Positions 15,903-25,496 of a stretch of DNA of 38,014 nucleotides are shown one piece after another (the first letter of the stretch is position 1; the number at the start of each line of letters is the position of its first letter). Source of the stretch: Streptomyces phaeochromogenes (GTDB taxonomy: Bacteria; Actinomycetota; Actinomycetes; Streptomycetales; Streptomycetaceae); contig NZ_LIQZ01000164.1 in assembly GCF_001418655.1 (NCBI RefSeq), forward strand, positions 1 through 38,014. Direction: 5' to 3'. Below the pieces are notes generated by a model. It was not told where the DNA came from. It was given only the letters and a program-made list of their open reading frames with translations, and ran no database searches. The translations under genes were made by a program, and so were the position numbers.

Positions 15903-18900
15903 TCACTTCCCGTAGTACGCGTTGTAGATCGAGATCGTCGATTTGTTGCCCTTCTTGTCGGCGATCTTGGCGTGGAACGAGATCCCCTTGCCCTTGGCCG
16001 GGTTCGTGACCGCGATCTTGCCGTTCTTGACGGTGACCTTCTTCCAGGTCTGCCCGTAGTCGTACGACACGTACACCGCCAGGGACTTGAGGTTCTTGCC
16101 CGCTGCCGAGCCCTGGACGGTCACCGGGACGGAGACCTTCTTCTCCGCCGGAGCCCTGCTGTCCAGGCCGACGGCCGCGTCGAAGCGGATCGAGGACGCG
16201 GGCAGCTTGGCCAGGTCGGCCTTCTTGGAGCGGAAGGTCCAGCTGGCGTCGACGCGGGTGGAGGCCGCGGCGACCTTGACGCTGCGCTTGACCGAGGTGG
16301 TCAGCTTGTACGCGGCGTCACCGGCCGGGACCTCGAAGACGCCCGCCCCTTCCAGTGGGTCGCTGTTCGAGCCGACCTTGGCGCCGTTGCGGTAGAGGGT
16401 CGTGGTGACCGACGAGTAGAGCGAGGAGCCGACGTGGGTCTGTCCGTCGGCGAACAGCGGCAGGGAGCCGTAGATGCCGTTGCCATCGCGGTAGATGCCG
16501 AGGTCTGAGCCGATGCGCGGGCCGAAGACCGCTGTGTTGAAGGTCTTCTTGTAGCTCGTGGCGGCCTTGAAGGTCTGCGGGGTGCCGAGCGGGTAGAAGG
16601 CCTCGACGATCGGGAAGCCGTTCTCGTCGAGCCCGCCGTGCTGCTCGAAGTCGAGTTTCCACTTGACCCCGCCCGCGGTGGAAAGGCGCAGCGTGCGCGT
16701 GCCGGGCAGCTTCTGCTGGACCCCGGGCGCAAAGGTGCTTGTACTGCCGGGCAGCCCGCCCCAGGCGTAGATCACGCCCTTCTTGCCGCTCGACGAGGCG
16801 CCCAGACCGGTCTTCACGGTGGCCAGTTCACTCGCCTTGTAGTGCTTGGTGTAACCGGTGGCGAGCTGCTTGAGCTTGCCGCCGGCGAGGGTGTCGTACT
16901 CTGCGGCGGGCTTGACCCAGTGACCGCCCCACTGCTGGTACAGGGTGCCGTCGGTGATCTGCGGGCCGGCGTGCGCGGTACGGAAGTTGGCGTACGAGTC
17001 CAGCCACCAGCCGTACGAGTTGCTGCCGTCCGGCACGCCGACGGTGTACAACGGCGTAGCGACCTCCGACTTCGCCGCCGCGTCGGGCACGGTGATGTCC
17101 ACCGGCTTTGCGGTCCGCGCGTCCACCGTGATCGTGGCCTTCTTGGTGATGCTCAGCTTCGGCTGCGTCACCCAGTCGAAGCCCTTGGCAGGGTCGTCCG
17201 GGTCGACGTGGACGGCCGAGTTGAAGATGTAACCGCCCTTGGGGAAGCGGACCTTGACGGTGCCGGACTCGTCGTAGGGCGAGTACCACTTGCCCTGGGC
17301 GAGCCCGGTGACACCGTCCAGGCCTGCGCTGTAGTACTTCGCCGGGTTGCCGTCACGGCCGATGAACTTGAGCGTGACGTCGTACGACTCCACCTCGCGC
17401 TGCACCGCGGCGGCCGTACGCACGCTCTGGCCGCCGCCGGTCGCCGTCACATACGCGGAGTAGGCGCCGTCGACCGTGCCGCCCAGCCGGGTGTTGACCG
17501 TGAGGTCGGCGGAGGCCGAGCCGCCCGCCGGGACCTTCAGCGTCTTGGTGCCGAGTGTGAAGAAGCCAGCCGGTGCGGCCTGCCCCTTCGGGTCGGTACC
17601 CGTCACCGCGAGGGTCAGCGTGACATCGGTCGTCCCGAGGTTCTTGTACGTGACCTTGTCGGTGACCGGGGTGTCGTCGGTGTGCGGCCACTGCTGGATG
17701 CCGAAGCTCACGGACGACGGGTCGGCGATCACGGTCTGCTTGATGGCCTTGTCGACCTGGACGCGTCCTGAACCCTGCTGGAACGGCGTGTACTTGCCGC
17801 CCTTGGCGGAGCCGGTCAGCGCGGCCTTGAGCTCGGTGTACTTCCAGTCCGGGTGCTGCTGCTTGAGGATCGCGGCTGCGCCCGCGACATGCGGGGTGGC
17901 CATCGACGTACCCGAAATGCTCACGTAGCCGGGCGGCTTCTCGCCGACCTCCTGGGCTATGACACTGCCCGGAGCCGAGGCGGCCGTGGTGTCCACGCCG
18001 GGTGCGGTCACGTCGGGCTTGATCTGCCCGTCGAGGCCGGGGCCCGTGCTGGAGAAGTCGGCCAGCTTGTCGCTGTCGTCGACGGCGCCGACGGTGAGCG
18101 CCGCCGCCGCGCTGCCCGGGGAGCCGACCGTCTGCTCGCCGAGGTCGCCGTCGTTGCCCGCGGCGATGGCGAAGAGGACGCCCTTCTCCTTGGACAGCTT
18201 GTTGACCTGGGCCTCCAGCGGGTCGATGTCGGGGGTGTCCCCGCCGCCGAGGCTGAGGTTCACGACGTCAGCGCCCTGCTCGACCGCCCAGTCCATGCCG
18301 GCGAGGATGCCGGAGTCGTCGCCGGATCCGTCGTCGCCGAGGACCTTGCCGTTGAGCAGCTGGGCACCCGGTGCGACGCCCTTGTACTTGCCCGCGGACT
18401 TGGCGCCCGTACCGGCCACGATGGACGCGACGTGCGTGCCGTGGCCGTACTTGTCGGTGGCGTCGGCGGCGGTGGAGAAGTTCTTCTCGGCGACGACCTG
18501 GTTCCTGAGGTCGTCGTGGGTGGCGTCGACACCGGTGTCCAGGACGGCGACCTTGATGCCCTTGCCGTCGAACCCGGCGGCCCACGCCTTGTCGGCGCCG
18601 ATCTGCTTGACGGACTTGTCGAGGCTGGCCTTGCGGACGCCGTCGAGCCATACGTGGGCTATGTCGGAGGCGGTTTTCGCGCCGCCGGACCGCGTGTCGG
18701 TGACCGCGGCCCACAGGTCGGGCGCGTCGCCCTTGGGCGTCAGGACCGCGTCCGCGTTCAGCGACTTGAGGGTCCTGCGGACCTTGGTGTCACCGGCGTC
18801 ACGGACGTCGGCCTTGGCCGCCGCTGCCGCGCCGCGGTACCCGACGATCAGCTTGAGGCCCTGCTTCTGGGCCTTGCGGCTGGCCGACTTGTTGAGCTCG

Positions 18901-19238
18901 GTGACGTCGAAGAGCCGCTGGTCGAGCTTGCCGGAGGCGATCAGCCGCGCGGCGTCGGCCGGCACGACGAGCGTGTGCCCGGCGGTCCTGCGGATCTGGA
19001 CGGGTATTCCCTCGCGGCCCTTGGCGCGCTCCAGGCCGACGACGCGGCCCTTGTCGTCGACGACGACACGGTCACCGGTGATCAGGGTGACGCGGTGCTT
19101 GGGCGCGGTCGACACGGCCTGGTCACCGGCCGTACGCTCGGCCTCCGCCGACGCCGGGCTGGTCATGCCCGCCGCCAGGGCCACGGCTGCCGCCGCGGCG
19201 ATCGTGGCCACGCACGCTCTTTTCACTTGTCTGCGCAA
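15903..19238 (-). CDS. Large secreted subtilisin-family serine peptidase (S8)
   Basis: Taken from a TTG at 19238 preceded by GGGGGAG, the product has 1111 residues; GTG at 19226 is a close alternative, and the in-frame ATG at 19373 would add a non-conserved leader before the signal peptide. Residues 1-31 form a Sec signal (VKRACVATIAAAAAVALAAG, then SPASA). A propeptide-like region runs to about 210. The catalytic triad is Asp234 in AVLDTGVD, His266 in YGHGTHV and Ser445 in SGTSMATPH, with oxyanion Asn362 in AAGND. After about 530 come several beta-rich domains ending in IYNAYYGK. The enzyme is expected to degrade extracellular protein. It is monocistronic, between a terminator and a remnant region. 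Confidence 0.93.
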   Translation of the reverse strand: MRRQVKRACVATIAAAAAVALAAGMTSPASAEAERTAGDQAVSTAPKHRVTLITGDRVVVDDKGRVVGLERAKGREGIPVQIRRTAGHTLVVPADAARLIASGKLDQRLFDVTELNKSASRKAQKQGLKLIVGYRGAAAAAKADVRDAGDTKVRRTLKSLNADAVLTPKGDAPDLWAAVTDTRSGGAKTASDIAHVWLDGVRKASLDKSVKQIGADKAWAAGFDGKGIKVAVLDTGVDATHDDLRNQVVAEKNFSTAADATDKYGHGTHVASIVAGTGAKSAGKYKGVAPGAQLLNGKVLGDDGSGDDSGILAGMDWAVEQGADVVNLSLGGGDTPDIDPLEAQVNKLSKEKGVLFAIAAGNDGDLGEQTVGSPGSAAAALTVGAVDDSDKLADFSSTGPGLDGQIKPDVTAPGVDTTAASAPGSVIAQEVGEKPPGYVSISGTSMATPHVAGAAAILKQQHPDWKYTELKAALTGSAKGGKYTPFQQGSGRVQVDKAIKQTVIADPSSVSFGIQQWPHTDDTPVTDKVTYKNLGTTDVTLTLAVTGTDPKGQAAPAGFFTLGTKTLKVPAGGSASADLTVNTRLGGTVDGAYSAYVTATGGGQSVRTAAAVQREVESYDVTLKFIGRDGNPAKYYSAGLDGVTGLAQGKWYSPYDESGTVKVRFPKGGYIFNSAVHVDPDDPAKGFDWVTQPKLSITKKATITVDARTAKPVDITVPDAAAKSEVATPLYTVGVPDGSNSYGWWLDSYANFRTAHAGPQITDGTLYQQWGGHWVKPAAEYDTLAGGKLKQLATGYTKHYKASELATVKTGLGASSSGKKGVIYAWGGLPGSTSTFAPGVQQKLPGTRTLRLSTAGGVKWKLDFEQHGGLDENGFPIVEAFYPLGTPQTFKAATSYKKTFNTAVFGPRIGSDLGIYRDGNGIYGSLPLFADGQTHVGSSLYSSVTTTLYRNGAKVGSNSDPLEGAGVFEVPAGDAAYKLTTSVKRSVKVAAASTRVDASWTFRSKKADLAKLPASSIRFDAAVGLDSRAPAEKKVSVPVTVQGSAAGKNLKSLAVYVSYDYGQTWKKVTVKNGKIAVTNPAKGKGISFHAKIADKKGNKSTISIYNAYYGK

Positions 19239-19729
19239 GTCTCCCCCTGGAGGCTGTCCGAGAACTTGTTGTCTTCCGGGTGTAATCACTGGGTTTCTGC
19301 TGGTCAGGCGTAAATCTGCCGCCGACCGCTTCGCCATCGACGCGGTGTTCCTCATGCCGGCTCGTAAGGGCAAGGGTTCGCTTTCGCTCGCCCGCTCGGG
19401 CCTCCCCTTCGCTTGTGGCGTGATGATGGCCCGTCGTGCCCTTGAGCTTGACCAACTCGGCTCAGCACCCCCACGTCACCGCAGACGGACCCGAGGCTGG
19501 GGACCGCCATCGGTCACAGGCCGGAGCCGTGGCTGACGACGGGCGCGTGCGGGAGGGGAAACCGTCCTGGCCGCGGCGGGGACACATTCAGCAACGGACA
19601 TCGACGGCAGGGCCTTTCAGCAGCGGCGAAGAGACTCGGCCAGCATGCCGGGACCTCGTTGACCGGATGCTGATCCAACCTGACCGGATGATCAGGAAGG
19701 CGGGCCGGCGCTGTGCGAGGCTGCACCGC
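19239..19729. other. Gap of 491 bp between peptidase and response-regulator remnant
   Basis: I see no convincing gene here. The part next to the peptidase should contain its promoter. The stretch 19370-19415 has short GC-rich direct repeats (CGCTCGCCCGCTCGGGC). Open frames on both strands lack recognisable domains, and the region may include decayed mobile DNA, but I could not identify terminal repeats or a transposase. Confidence 0.4.
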
Positions 19730-19871
19730 ATGCGCATCCTGGTGGTCGAAGACGAGGTGGACCTTGCCCACACCCTGCACACCGGTCTGACCGCCGAGGG
19801 CTACAGCGTCGACCTCGCCCATGACGGCCGACAGGGACTGTGGATGGCCCGGACCGGCGAATACGCCCTTT
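19730..19871 (+). pseudogene. Response-regulator receiver domain, truncated
   Basis: From the ATG at 19730 the protein begins MRILVVEDEVDLAHTLHTGL, followed by TAEGYSVDLAHDG and GLWMARTGEYA. This is the first 46 or so residues of an OmpR-type receiver domain with the acidic EDE pocket. Just where the phosphorylation-site aspartate strand should follow (usually after EYAL), the sequence switches to unrelated DNA. The frame stays open until 19999 but encodes nothing receiver-like. The rest of the regulator and any sensor kinase have been lost. The border is a deletion or recombination point with the VOC remnant that follows. Confidence 0.75.
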
Positions 19872-19955
19872 CACGTCCCGTCCGTGCGCTACGTGGAGAG
19901 CCTGCTGTGTGGCACGGCGAAGTGAACGTGGAGATCGTCATGCACCGCCCCGCCG

Positions 19956-20288
19956 ATGTGGACACCGCCGGGCTCAGCCTGCTCGATACAGATCGGTAGC
20001 GGGCTCACCGACGCCCCACCCGGGTCAACACGCGCCACCCTCCTGGCCGTTACCGACATCGAAGCTGCCCATCGCGAACTCACCGAACGCGGCGTCAGGG
20101 TCGGCGGTATCCGGCACAAGTCACCGGTGGACATTTGACATGACGAATCGGCGCCGGGGCCGGACCCCGAACGCCGTGACTACGCCAGCCTGGCCGACTT
20201 CGCCGACCCCGACGGCAACACCTGGGTGCTCCAGGAAATCGGCTTCCGACACCCGCAAGGCGCCGCCGACGCTCAGTCCTTCCCCTGA
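19956..20288 (+). pseudogene. VOC-family protein, 5'-truncated and with an internal TGA
   Basis: The frame reads TPPGSACSIQIGSGLTDAPP, VTDIEAAHRELTERGVRVGG and, after a TGA at 20136-20138, GPDPERRDYASLADFADPDG followed by NTWVLQEIG. This is the C-terminal two thirds of a VOC protein of about 140 residues, in the subgroup with a conserved DPDGNxWVLQE ending. The N-terminal module is missing, replaced by the response-regulator fragment. The stop at 20286 overlaps the end of the convergent SARP gene by 16 bp. With a lost start and an internal stop it cannot make the native protein. Confidence 0.75.
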
Positions 20289-23200
20289 TCTACGCCGCCT
20301 CCTGCACACCAATCCGGGCGGCCCCGCTCCCACAGTTCCGGGGACAGCCGGGCCGGATCCACTTCCGTCGCGGCGGTCTTCGCGTCCAGTTCCCAACCCT
20401 TCGCGTACGCCGCGGCGAAGGATTCCTCGCCCAGGGCGGCCCGACCTCGACGGGTGAGGTCGCGAACCTGGCGGTCCGTGCGGTCGTGGGCGCCGCGGAG
20501 CCGGGACGCGGCGCCGAGCAAAACGGCGGTGTCGTGATGCCGCCCGTGCGCCTCGGCGAGTGCCGCCGTGTTGACCGCCACCAGCGACAGGATCGGCAGG
20601 TCCCGGGTCTCCAGCGCCGCCGTGTACGCCTTCGCCAGTGCTCTCGCCGCGCCGGCCAGGTCACCCGTCTCCAGGCAGAGCGCGGCTCGTGCGCTGCCGA
20701 CCAACGTCCGCCCGTGGTCACCGGGGAACGCGGTGTCGCCGCGCAGACCCTGATCGGCCCGGTCGAGCAGTTCCCGCGCCCGGTCCAGGTCGCCGAGCCG
20801 CACCCACAGGACCGCCTCCCACGCGTCGACCAGGAGCAGCATCTCCGGTGAGTCCGCGCGCAGCGCCCGCTCCCGGGCCGAGTCGATCATCGCGATCACC
20901 AGGTCGGTGTCACCGCGCCGCAGGTGCAGGTCAATCCAGCGCAGGTCGCCGAACACCTCGTCTCCGAGGCTGAGCGAGCCGAACTCGCCCGCCAGCGAAC
21001 GGGCTTCACGCAGGTCGGCCAGCGCGCCGTCGAGGTCGTCGTCGTACTGCCTCAGCTGGGCGCGCAACGGCAGCACGTTGGCTTGGCCCCAATGGTCGCC
21101 GACCTGCCGGAAACAGGCCAGGGCCGCTTCGACGTCGGTGCGCATCCGGTCCAGCTCGCCCGCGTTCTCGGCGAACTGCGCCCGGAACATGCGGGCCAGC
21201 CCCGACAGCCACACGTCGTCTCCGTCGGCCAGACGCTCGACGAGCGCGGGCGTGGTCCGCTCCCCCTGCAGAAACGCCAGCGGGAGCGCGGCGAGCGCGC
21301 CGTACGGGCCGGGCAACTCCGGGTACGCGAGCAGCCGTTCGGCCAGCTCGCGCAGCTCGGCCTGGTCGCCGCCCACGGCATCATCGGCGGTTGTCCCCTT
21401 CCGGGCGTCGACCTGACTGAGCAGGCGGATTGCGTGGGCGCAGTCTCGGTCGGGCGTCGGCTCGCCGCCGGGCACCGACAGAGCCTCGCCCAGCCAGTAG
21501 GCCGCGTCGGACTGCCGTCCGAACATCTGCCAGTACCAGGTCACGTTCAGAGCGAGGGCGACCGCCCCGGAGGCATCGCCGGTGTCGCATCGTCGGCGCA
21601 GGGCGGCGAGCGTGTTGTCGTACTCGGCGCCGATGACTCGTATGGCCGCCAGCTGGCCGGGCCCGCGCAGCTGCGGGTCGTACCGGGCCATCAGCTCTGC
21701 GAAGTGGCCGGCGGCCAGGTCGCGTACGGCGCCGAGGTCGCCCGTCTCGGCCAGGCGATCGATGCCGTACTCGCGCAGCGTCTCCAGCATGCGGTAACGG
21801 CCCGGGGCGGGCGCGAGCTGCAGCAGCGAGCGGTCGACCAGACCGGCGAGCAGCTCGGGGATCTCGGCGGCCGGCACCGCGGTGTCGGCGCAGAGTGCGG
21901 TGGCCGAGGCCTGTGTGGCTCCGCCGGGCAGGATCGACACGCGTTCGGCGACCGTACGCTCGTTCTCGCTCAGCAGGTCCCAGCTCCAGGCGATGACCGC
22001 GCGCAGCGTGCGGTGCCGGGGCAGGGCGGTGCGGTTGCCGGTGGTGAGCAGCCGGAACCGGTCGGAGAGCCCGTCGGCGAGCTCGGGCAGGGACAGCGTC
22101 CGCAGTCGGGCCGCGGCCAGTTCGAGGGCCAACGGCATGCCGTCCAGGCTGCGGACCACCCGCCGGATCTCGGGCAGTGTCGCCTCGTCGACCTCGAAGC
22201 CGGGACGTACGGCCGCGGCCCGCTCGGTGAACAGGCGTACCGATGACGCCCGTTGGGCCTGTTCGATGCCGTCGTCCGGGCCGGGCAGCGGCAGCGGGCC
22301 GAGCGGCACGAGCGCCTCGCCGTCGACCGCGAGGGGTTCGCGGCTGGTGGCGAGTACGCGCAGCCCGGCGCAGCGGGACAGCAGTGCCGCGACCAGGTGG
22401 GCCACGGCGTCGATCAGGTGCTCGCAGTTGTCGACCAGCAACAGGCTCTCCCGGCCGCCGAGTTCGCCGACGAGTATGTCCAACTCGTCGCCCTCGACCC
22501 GCGTCCGGGCCTCGAACATCGCGCCGCCGCGCAGCCCGATCCCGGCGAGCAGGGCCGCACCGACCTTGGCCGGCTCGGTGACCGAGGCGAGGTCGATCAT
22601 CCAGGCGCCGTCGCGATACTCGTGGCGGTGGCGGCGAGCGGCCTCGACGGCGAGCCGGGTCTTGCCGGCTCCGCCGGGACCGAGCACGGTGACCAGGCGC
22701 CCGGTGGCGAGCAGCGTGCCGATCCGGGTGAGGTCGTCGGCGCGCCCGATGAAGCAGGTCAACGGGGCGGGCAGGTTACTCGGTCTGGTCTGCCAGGCGT
22801 CGGTGTCCGGGGCGGGCCGCTCCGCGCGCAGCAGGCTCAGGTGGCGCTCGCGCAGGGCGGCGCCCGGGTCGGTGCCGAGGTCTTCGGCCAGGGTTTCGCG
22901 GACCCGCTCGTACAGGGCCAGGGCCTCGGCCTGGCGCCCCTGGGCGGCGAGCGCGTCCATGAGCAGCGCGGCGGCCCGCTCGTGGACGGGGTACTCGGCG
23001 AGCAGTGCGGTCAGGCGGGTGGCGGCCTCGTCGGCACGGCCCAGGGACAGCTCGGCGTCGGCGAGGTCGGTGACGGCCTCGATCGAGGCGTGGGCCAGCC
23101 GGATCGCGGCGGCGGGCGCCACCGCGGCGACGACCGTGGGCTCGATGCCGGGACGGGTACCGGGATGGTCGCCCCACAGCGTCACGGCCTCACCGAGCAC

Positions 23201-23581
23201 GGCCGCCGCGGCGTGCGCGTCGCCGGCGCGCAGGCGGTCACGGCCGGTGGCAGCGAGTTGCTCGAACCTCAGCGCGTCCACGTCGGCCGCTTCCACGTCC
23301 AGCCGGTAGCCGCCCGGTGCCTGCGCGACAGCGTCGGCCGAACCGAGTGCCCTGCGCAGCCGCGAGGCGAGGGCCTGCAGGGCGTGGGCGGGGCCGGCCG
23401 GCGGGTCCTCGGCCCAGATCGCGTCCACCAGGATGTCCTGTGCGACCGTACGACCGCCGGCGAGCGCCAGCCGTGCGGCCAGTCCCTGCAACCGCGCGCC
23501 GGCGACGGGCAGGGTGGTGCCACCGCGGGACGCCTGGAAGGCGCCGAGCAGTGTGATGCGAAGCCGGGCGTCCCCGTCCAT
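20273..23581 (-). CDS. AfsR/SARP-family regulator with BTAD, NB-ARC and TPR-like domains
   Basis: This 1102-residue protein has an N-terminal OmpR-like winged helix (about 6-97, LRITLLGAFQ to GGYRLDV), a bacterial transcriptional activation domain (about 100-250), and a STAND-type ATPase with the Walker A motif GPGGAGKT (301-308) and Walker B LLLVDN (380-385). A long helical, TPR-like C-terminal half follows. This is the layout of large SARPs such as AfsR, which activate antibiotic or secondary-metabolite promoters by recruiting RNA polymerase at direct repeats. Its gene diverges from a FAD monooxygenase gene across 358 bp containing direct repeats. It probably regulates that operon, itself, or a distant cluster. 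The GAGGG next to the ATG gives poor spacing, so the exact start is uncertain. Confidence 0.92.
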   Translation of the reverse strand: MDGDARLRITLLGAFQASRGGTTLPVAGARLQGLAARLALAGGRTVAQDILVDAIWAEDPPAGPAHALQALASRLRRALGSADAVAQAPGGYRLDVEAADVDALRFEQLAATGRDRLRAGDAHAAAAVLGEAVTLWGDHPGTRPGIEPTVVAAVAPAAAIRLAHASIEAVTDLADAELSLGRADEAATRLTALLAEYPVHERAAALLMDALAAQGRQAEALALYERVRETLAEDLGTDPGAALRERHLSLLRAERPAPDTDAWQTRPSNLPAPLTCFIGRADDLTRIGTLLATGRLVTVLGPGGAGKTRLAVEAARRHRHEYRDGAWMIDLASVTEPAKVGAALLAGIGLRGGAMFEARTRVEGDELDILVGELGGRESLLLVDNCEHLIDAVAHLVAALLSRCAGLRVLATSREPLAVDGEALVPLGPLPLPGPDDGIEQAQRASSVRLFTERAAAVRPGFEVDEATLPEIRRVVRSLDGMPLALELAAARLRTLSLPELADGLSDRFRLLTTGNRTALPRHRTLRAVIAWSWDLLSENERTVAERVSILPGGATQASATALCADTAVPAAEIPELLAGLVDRSLLQLAPAPGRYRMLETLREYGIDRLAETGDLGAVRDLAAGHFAELMARYDPQLRGPGQLAAIRVIGAEYDNTLAALRRRCDTGDASGAVALALNVTWYWQMFGRQSDAAYWLGEALSVPGGEPTPDRDCAHAIRLLSQVDARKGTTADDAVGGDQAELRELAERLLAYPELPGPYGALAALPLAFLQGERTTPALVERLADGDDVWLSGLARMFRAQFAENAGELDRMRTDVEAALACFRQVGDHWGQANVLPLRAQLRQYDDDLDGALADLREARSLAGEFGSLSLGDEVFGDLRWIDLHLRRGDTDLVIAMIDSARERALRADSPEMLLLVDAWEAVLWVRLGDLDRARELLDRADQGLRGDTAFPGDHGRTLVGSARAALCLETGDLAGAARALAKAYTAALETRDLPILSLVAVNTAALAEAHGRHHDTAVLLGAASRLRGAHDRTDRQVRDLTRRGRAALGEESFAAAYAKGWELDAKTAATEVDPARLSPELWERGRPDWCAGGGVDQGKD

Positions 23582-23834
23582 CCCTCGATCTTCGCGCGGG
23601 CACCCTCGATCCCCAAATCAGGGCAGCGGTAACCGACTTCGCCGTCCACGCCCCCGCCCGAAGGCACCGCGAGTAAGGCGGCGAACGAGACCGTCAGCAC
23701 GTCGGCGCACGCCCGACCGCCCCTTTCCCCCTGCGCCCCTCCCCTCGTTCCTCCCTGCGTCCCTGCTCGTCGCGCCGCCACAAGAGGCCTGCCAGGTGCG
23801 CGAACGCAGTGCTGCCATGTCGCGGGACGGGCGT

Positions 23835-23886
23835 GTCAGCGCCACGTGCCCCCATGTCAGCGCCGTGTGTGCCCCGTGTGAGCGGC
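23835..23886 (+). promoter_or_regulatory. Direct repeats, candidate SARP-binding sites
   Basis: GTCAGCGCC occurs at 23835-23843 and 23856-23864, and GTGAGCGGC at 23878-23886, giving spacings of 21 and 22 bp, about two helical turns. SARPs bind short direct repeats spaced by 11 or 22 bp upstream of the promoters they activate. The sites lie 54-105 bp upstream of the monooxygenase start in the gap shared with the SARP gene. The rest of the 358-bp gap shows no gene. Confidence 0.5.
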
Positions 23887-23939
23887 CCGCGTCAGTCTTT
23901 GCGTGCCTCAACGGAAGAGGCTTCGGAAGGGGAGTTCTC

Positions 23940-25460
23940 GTGCATGACGTAGTGATTGTGGGCGCCGGCCCTGTTGGTCTTTTCCTTGCCTGCGAGCTCG
24001 GCCTCGCGGGCTGCTCTGTCCTGGTGCTGGAGCGGGCGCCGGAGGGCCGCTCCCCGTGGAAAGCGGATCCGCTCGGGATGCGGGGCCTGTCCGCCGCGTC
24101 GGTCGAGGCGTTCTACCGCCGCGGGATGCTGGACCCGCTACTGACGGCGTCAGGCGTCGACGACGATCCCGGCACGGACCTCGACACGGACGAGCCGTCA
24201 CCCCCTCGTGGCGTGAGCCACTTCGCCGGGATGATGCTCGATCCGGCCCAGGTCGACGTCACCGCCCTGCCGTTCCGGCTTCCCGGCCCGGCAATGGAAG
24301 GCGTGATGACGAGCCTCGAAGCGGTCGAGACGGTGTTGTCCGAGCGGGCGTCCGAACTCGGCGTGGAGGTCAGGCGCGGAGTCACGGTCTCAGCCGTCGC
24401 GCAGGACGGCGAGAGCGTGGTCGTGCAGGCCGGCGGTCACGAGTACGGGGCGCGCTGGCTCGTCGGCTGCGACGGTGGACGCAGCGCGGTGCGTGGGCTC
24501 GCGGGCTTCGAATTCGTCGGCACCGAGCCGCAGTTCACCGGCTACGTCATGCTCGCCGCCGTCGCCGATCCCGAGAAGCTGCGCCCCGGGTTCCACCTGA
24601 CGCCGACAGGCATGTACCTCCGGACGCCGGCGGAGGAGTACATCGGCATGCTGGAATTCGACGGCGGCGCGTTCGATCGCTCGCAGCGGCCGACTCGCGA
24701 ACATCTCCAGGCGGTTCTGCGCCGGGTGTCCGGCACCGACGTGACACTGACCGACGTCCGTCTCGCTTCGAGTTTCACCGATAGGGCGATGCAGACGACG
24801 ACGTACCGGCAGGGGCGCGTCCTGCTCGCGGGCGACTCCGCTCACATCCACTCTCCCCTGGGAGCCCAGGGTCTCAACCTCGGTCTCGGCGACGCCGTGA
24901 ACCTGGGTTGGAAGCTCGCGGCGACCGTGCACGGGCACGCGTCGGAAGGGCTTCTCGACAGCTACACCCGCGAGCGCCTGCCGATCGGCGCAGAGGTTCT
25001 CGACTGGACGCGCGCCCAGGCCGCGGCCATGAGGCCGGACCCGCATGCCCAGGCGATCCAAGGAGTGCTGCGCGACCTGCTCGGGACCCGAGACGGAACG
25101 ACCTACGTGTTCAAGAGGACATCCGGTTCGTCGAACCGCTACGACCTCGGCAGCGAACACCCGCTGGTCGGCCGCAACTCCCCGGACCTCCGTCTTGAGG
25201 ACGGCACCCGCCTCGGCGACCTGATGCGGGACGGACGAGGCGTCGCGCTCGACTTCAGCCTCGACCGATCCCTACGCCGTTCAGCGATGGGCTGGGAGAG
25301 CCGGATGCGGTACGTGGGCGGTCCGGCGCGGAACGACCTCGGACTGGGTGCCGTACTGGTCCGGCCTGACGGCACCGTCGCCTGGGCAGGTGATCGCGAC
25401 CCTGACCGCAAAGCGTTCGAGCAGGTCGCCGGCCATTGGTTCGGCGCCCCGCAGATCTGA
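23940..25460 (+). CDS. FAD-dependent aromatic-compound monooxygenase
   Basis: The GTG at 23940 is in frame and follows AAGGGGAG by 5 bp; an ATG at 23944 is out of frame. The 506-residue product starts VVIVGAGPVGLFLACELGLA, the Rossmann GxGxxG for FAD. WLVGCDGGRSAVR is the middle DG motif, and VLLAGDSAHIHSPLGAQGLN is the GD motif with Asp299 at the FAD phosphates and ribityl. This arrangement is that of class A flavoprotein hydroxylases such as RdmE- and OxyS-like enzymes, which hydroxylate phenols or polyketides using NAD(P)H. The C-terminal thioredoxin-like domain is short. It forms a two-gene unit with the SGNH hydrolase 36 bp downstream and may be controlled by the divergent SARP. The substrate is unknown. 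Confidence 0.9.
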   Translation: MHDVVIVGAGPVGLFLACELGLAGCSVLVLERAPEGRSPWKADPLGMRGLSAASVEAFYRRGMLDPLLTASGVDDDPGTDLDTDEPSPPRGVSHFAGMMLDPAQVDVTALPFRLPGPAMEGVMTSLEAVETVLSERASELGVEVRRGVTVSAVAQDGESVVVQAGGHEYGARWLVGCDGGRSAVRGLAGFEFVGTEPQFTGYVMLAAVADPEKLRPGFHLTPTGMYLRTPAEEYIGMLEFDGGAFDRSQRPTREHLQAVLRRVSGTDVTLTDVRLASSFTDRAMQTTTYRQGRVLLAGDSAHIHSPLGAQGLNLGLGDAVNLGWKLAATVHGHASEGLLDSYTRERLPIGAEVLDWTRAQAAAMRPDPHAQAIQGVLRDLLGTRDGTTYVFKRTSGSSNRYDLGSEHPLVGRNSPDLRLEDGTRLGDLMRDGRGVALDFSLDRSLRRSAMGWESRMRYVGGPARNDLGLGAVLVRPDGTVAWAGDRDPDRKAFEQVAGHWFGAPQI

Positions 25461-25496
25461 ACCAGCCACCCCGACAACCGAGTTACAGGAGCACAC

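Noticed and set aside
16638..19536. Long plus-strand open frames opposite the S8 peptidase
   Set aside because: They are Arg/Val/Ala-rich shadow frames; the minus strand encodes a complete subtilisin with signal peptide and triad.
23944..23946. ATG as start of the FAD monooxygenase
   Set aside because: It is out of frame with the Rossmann motif; GTG at 23940 is in frame and has a ribosome binding site.
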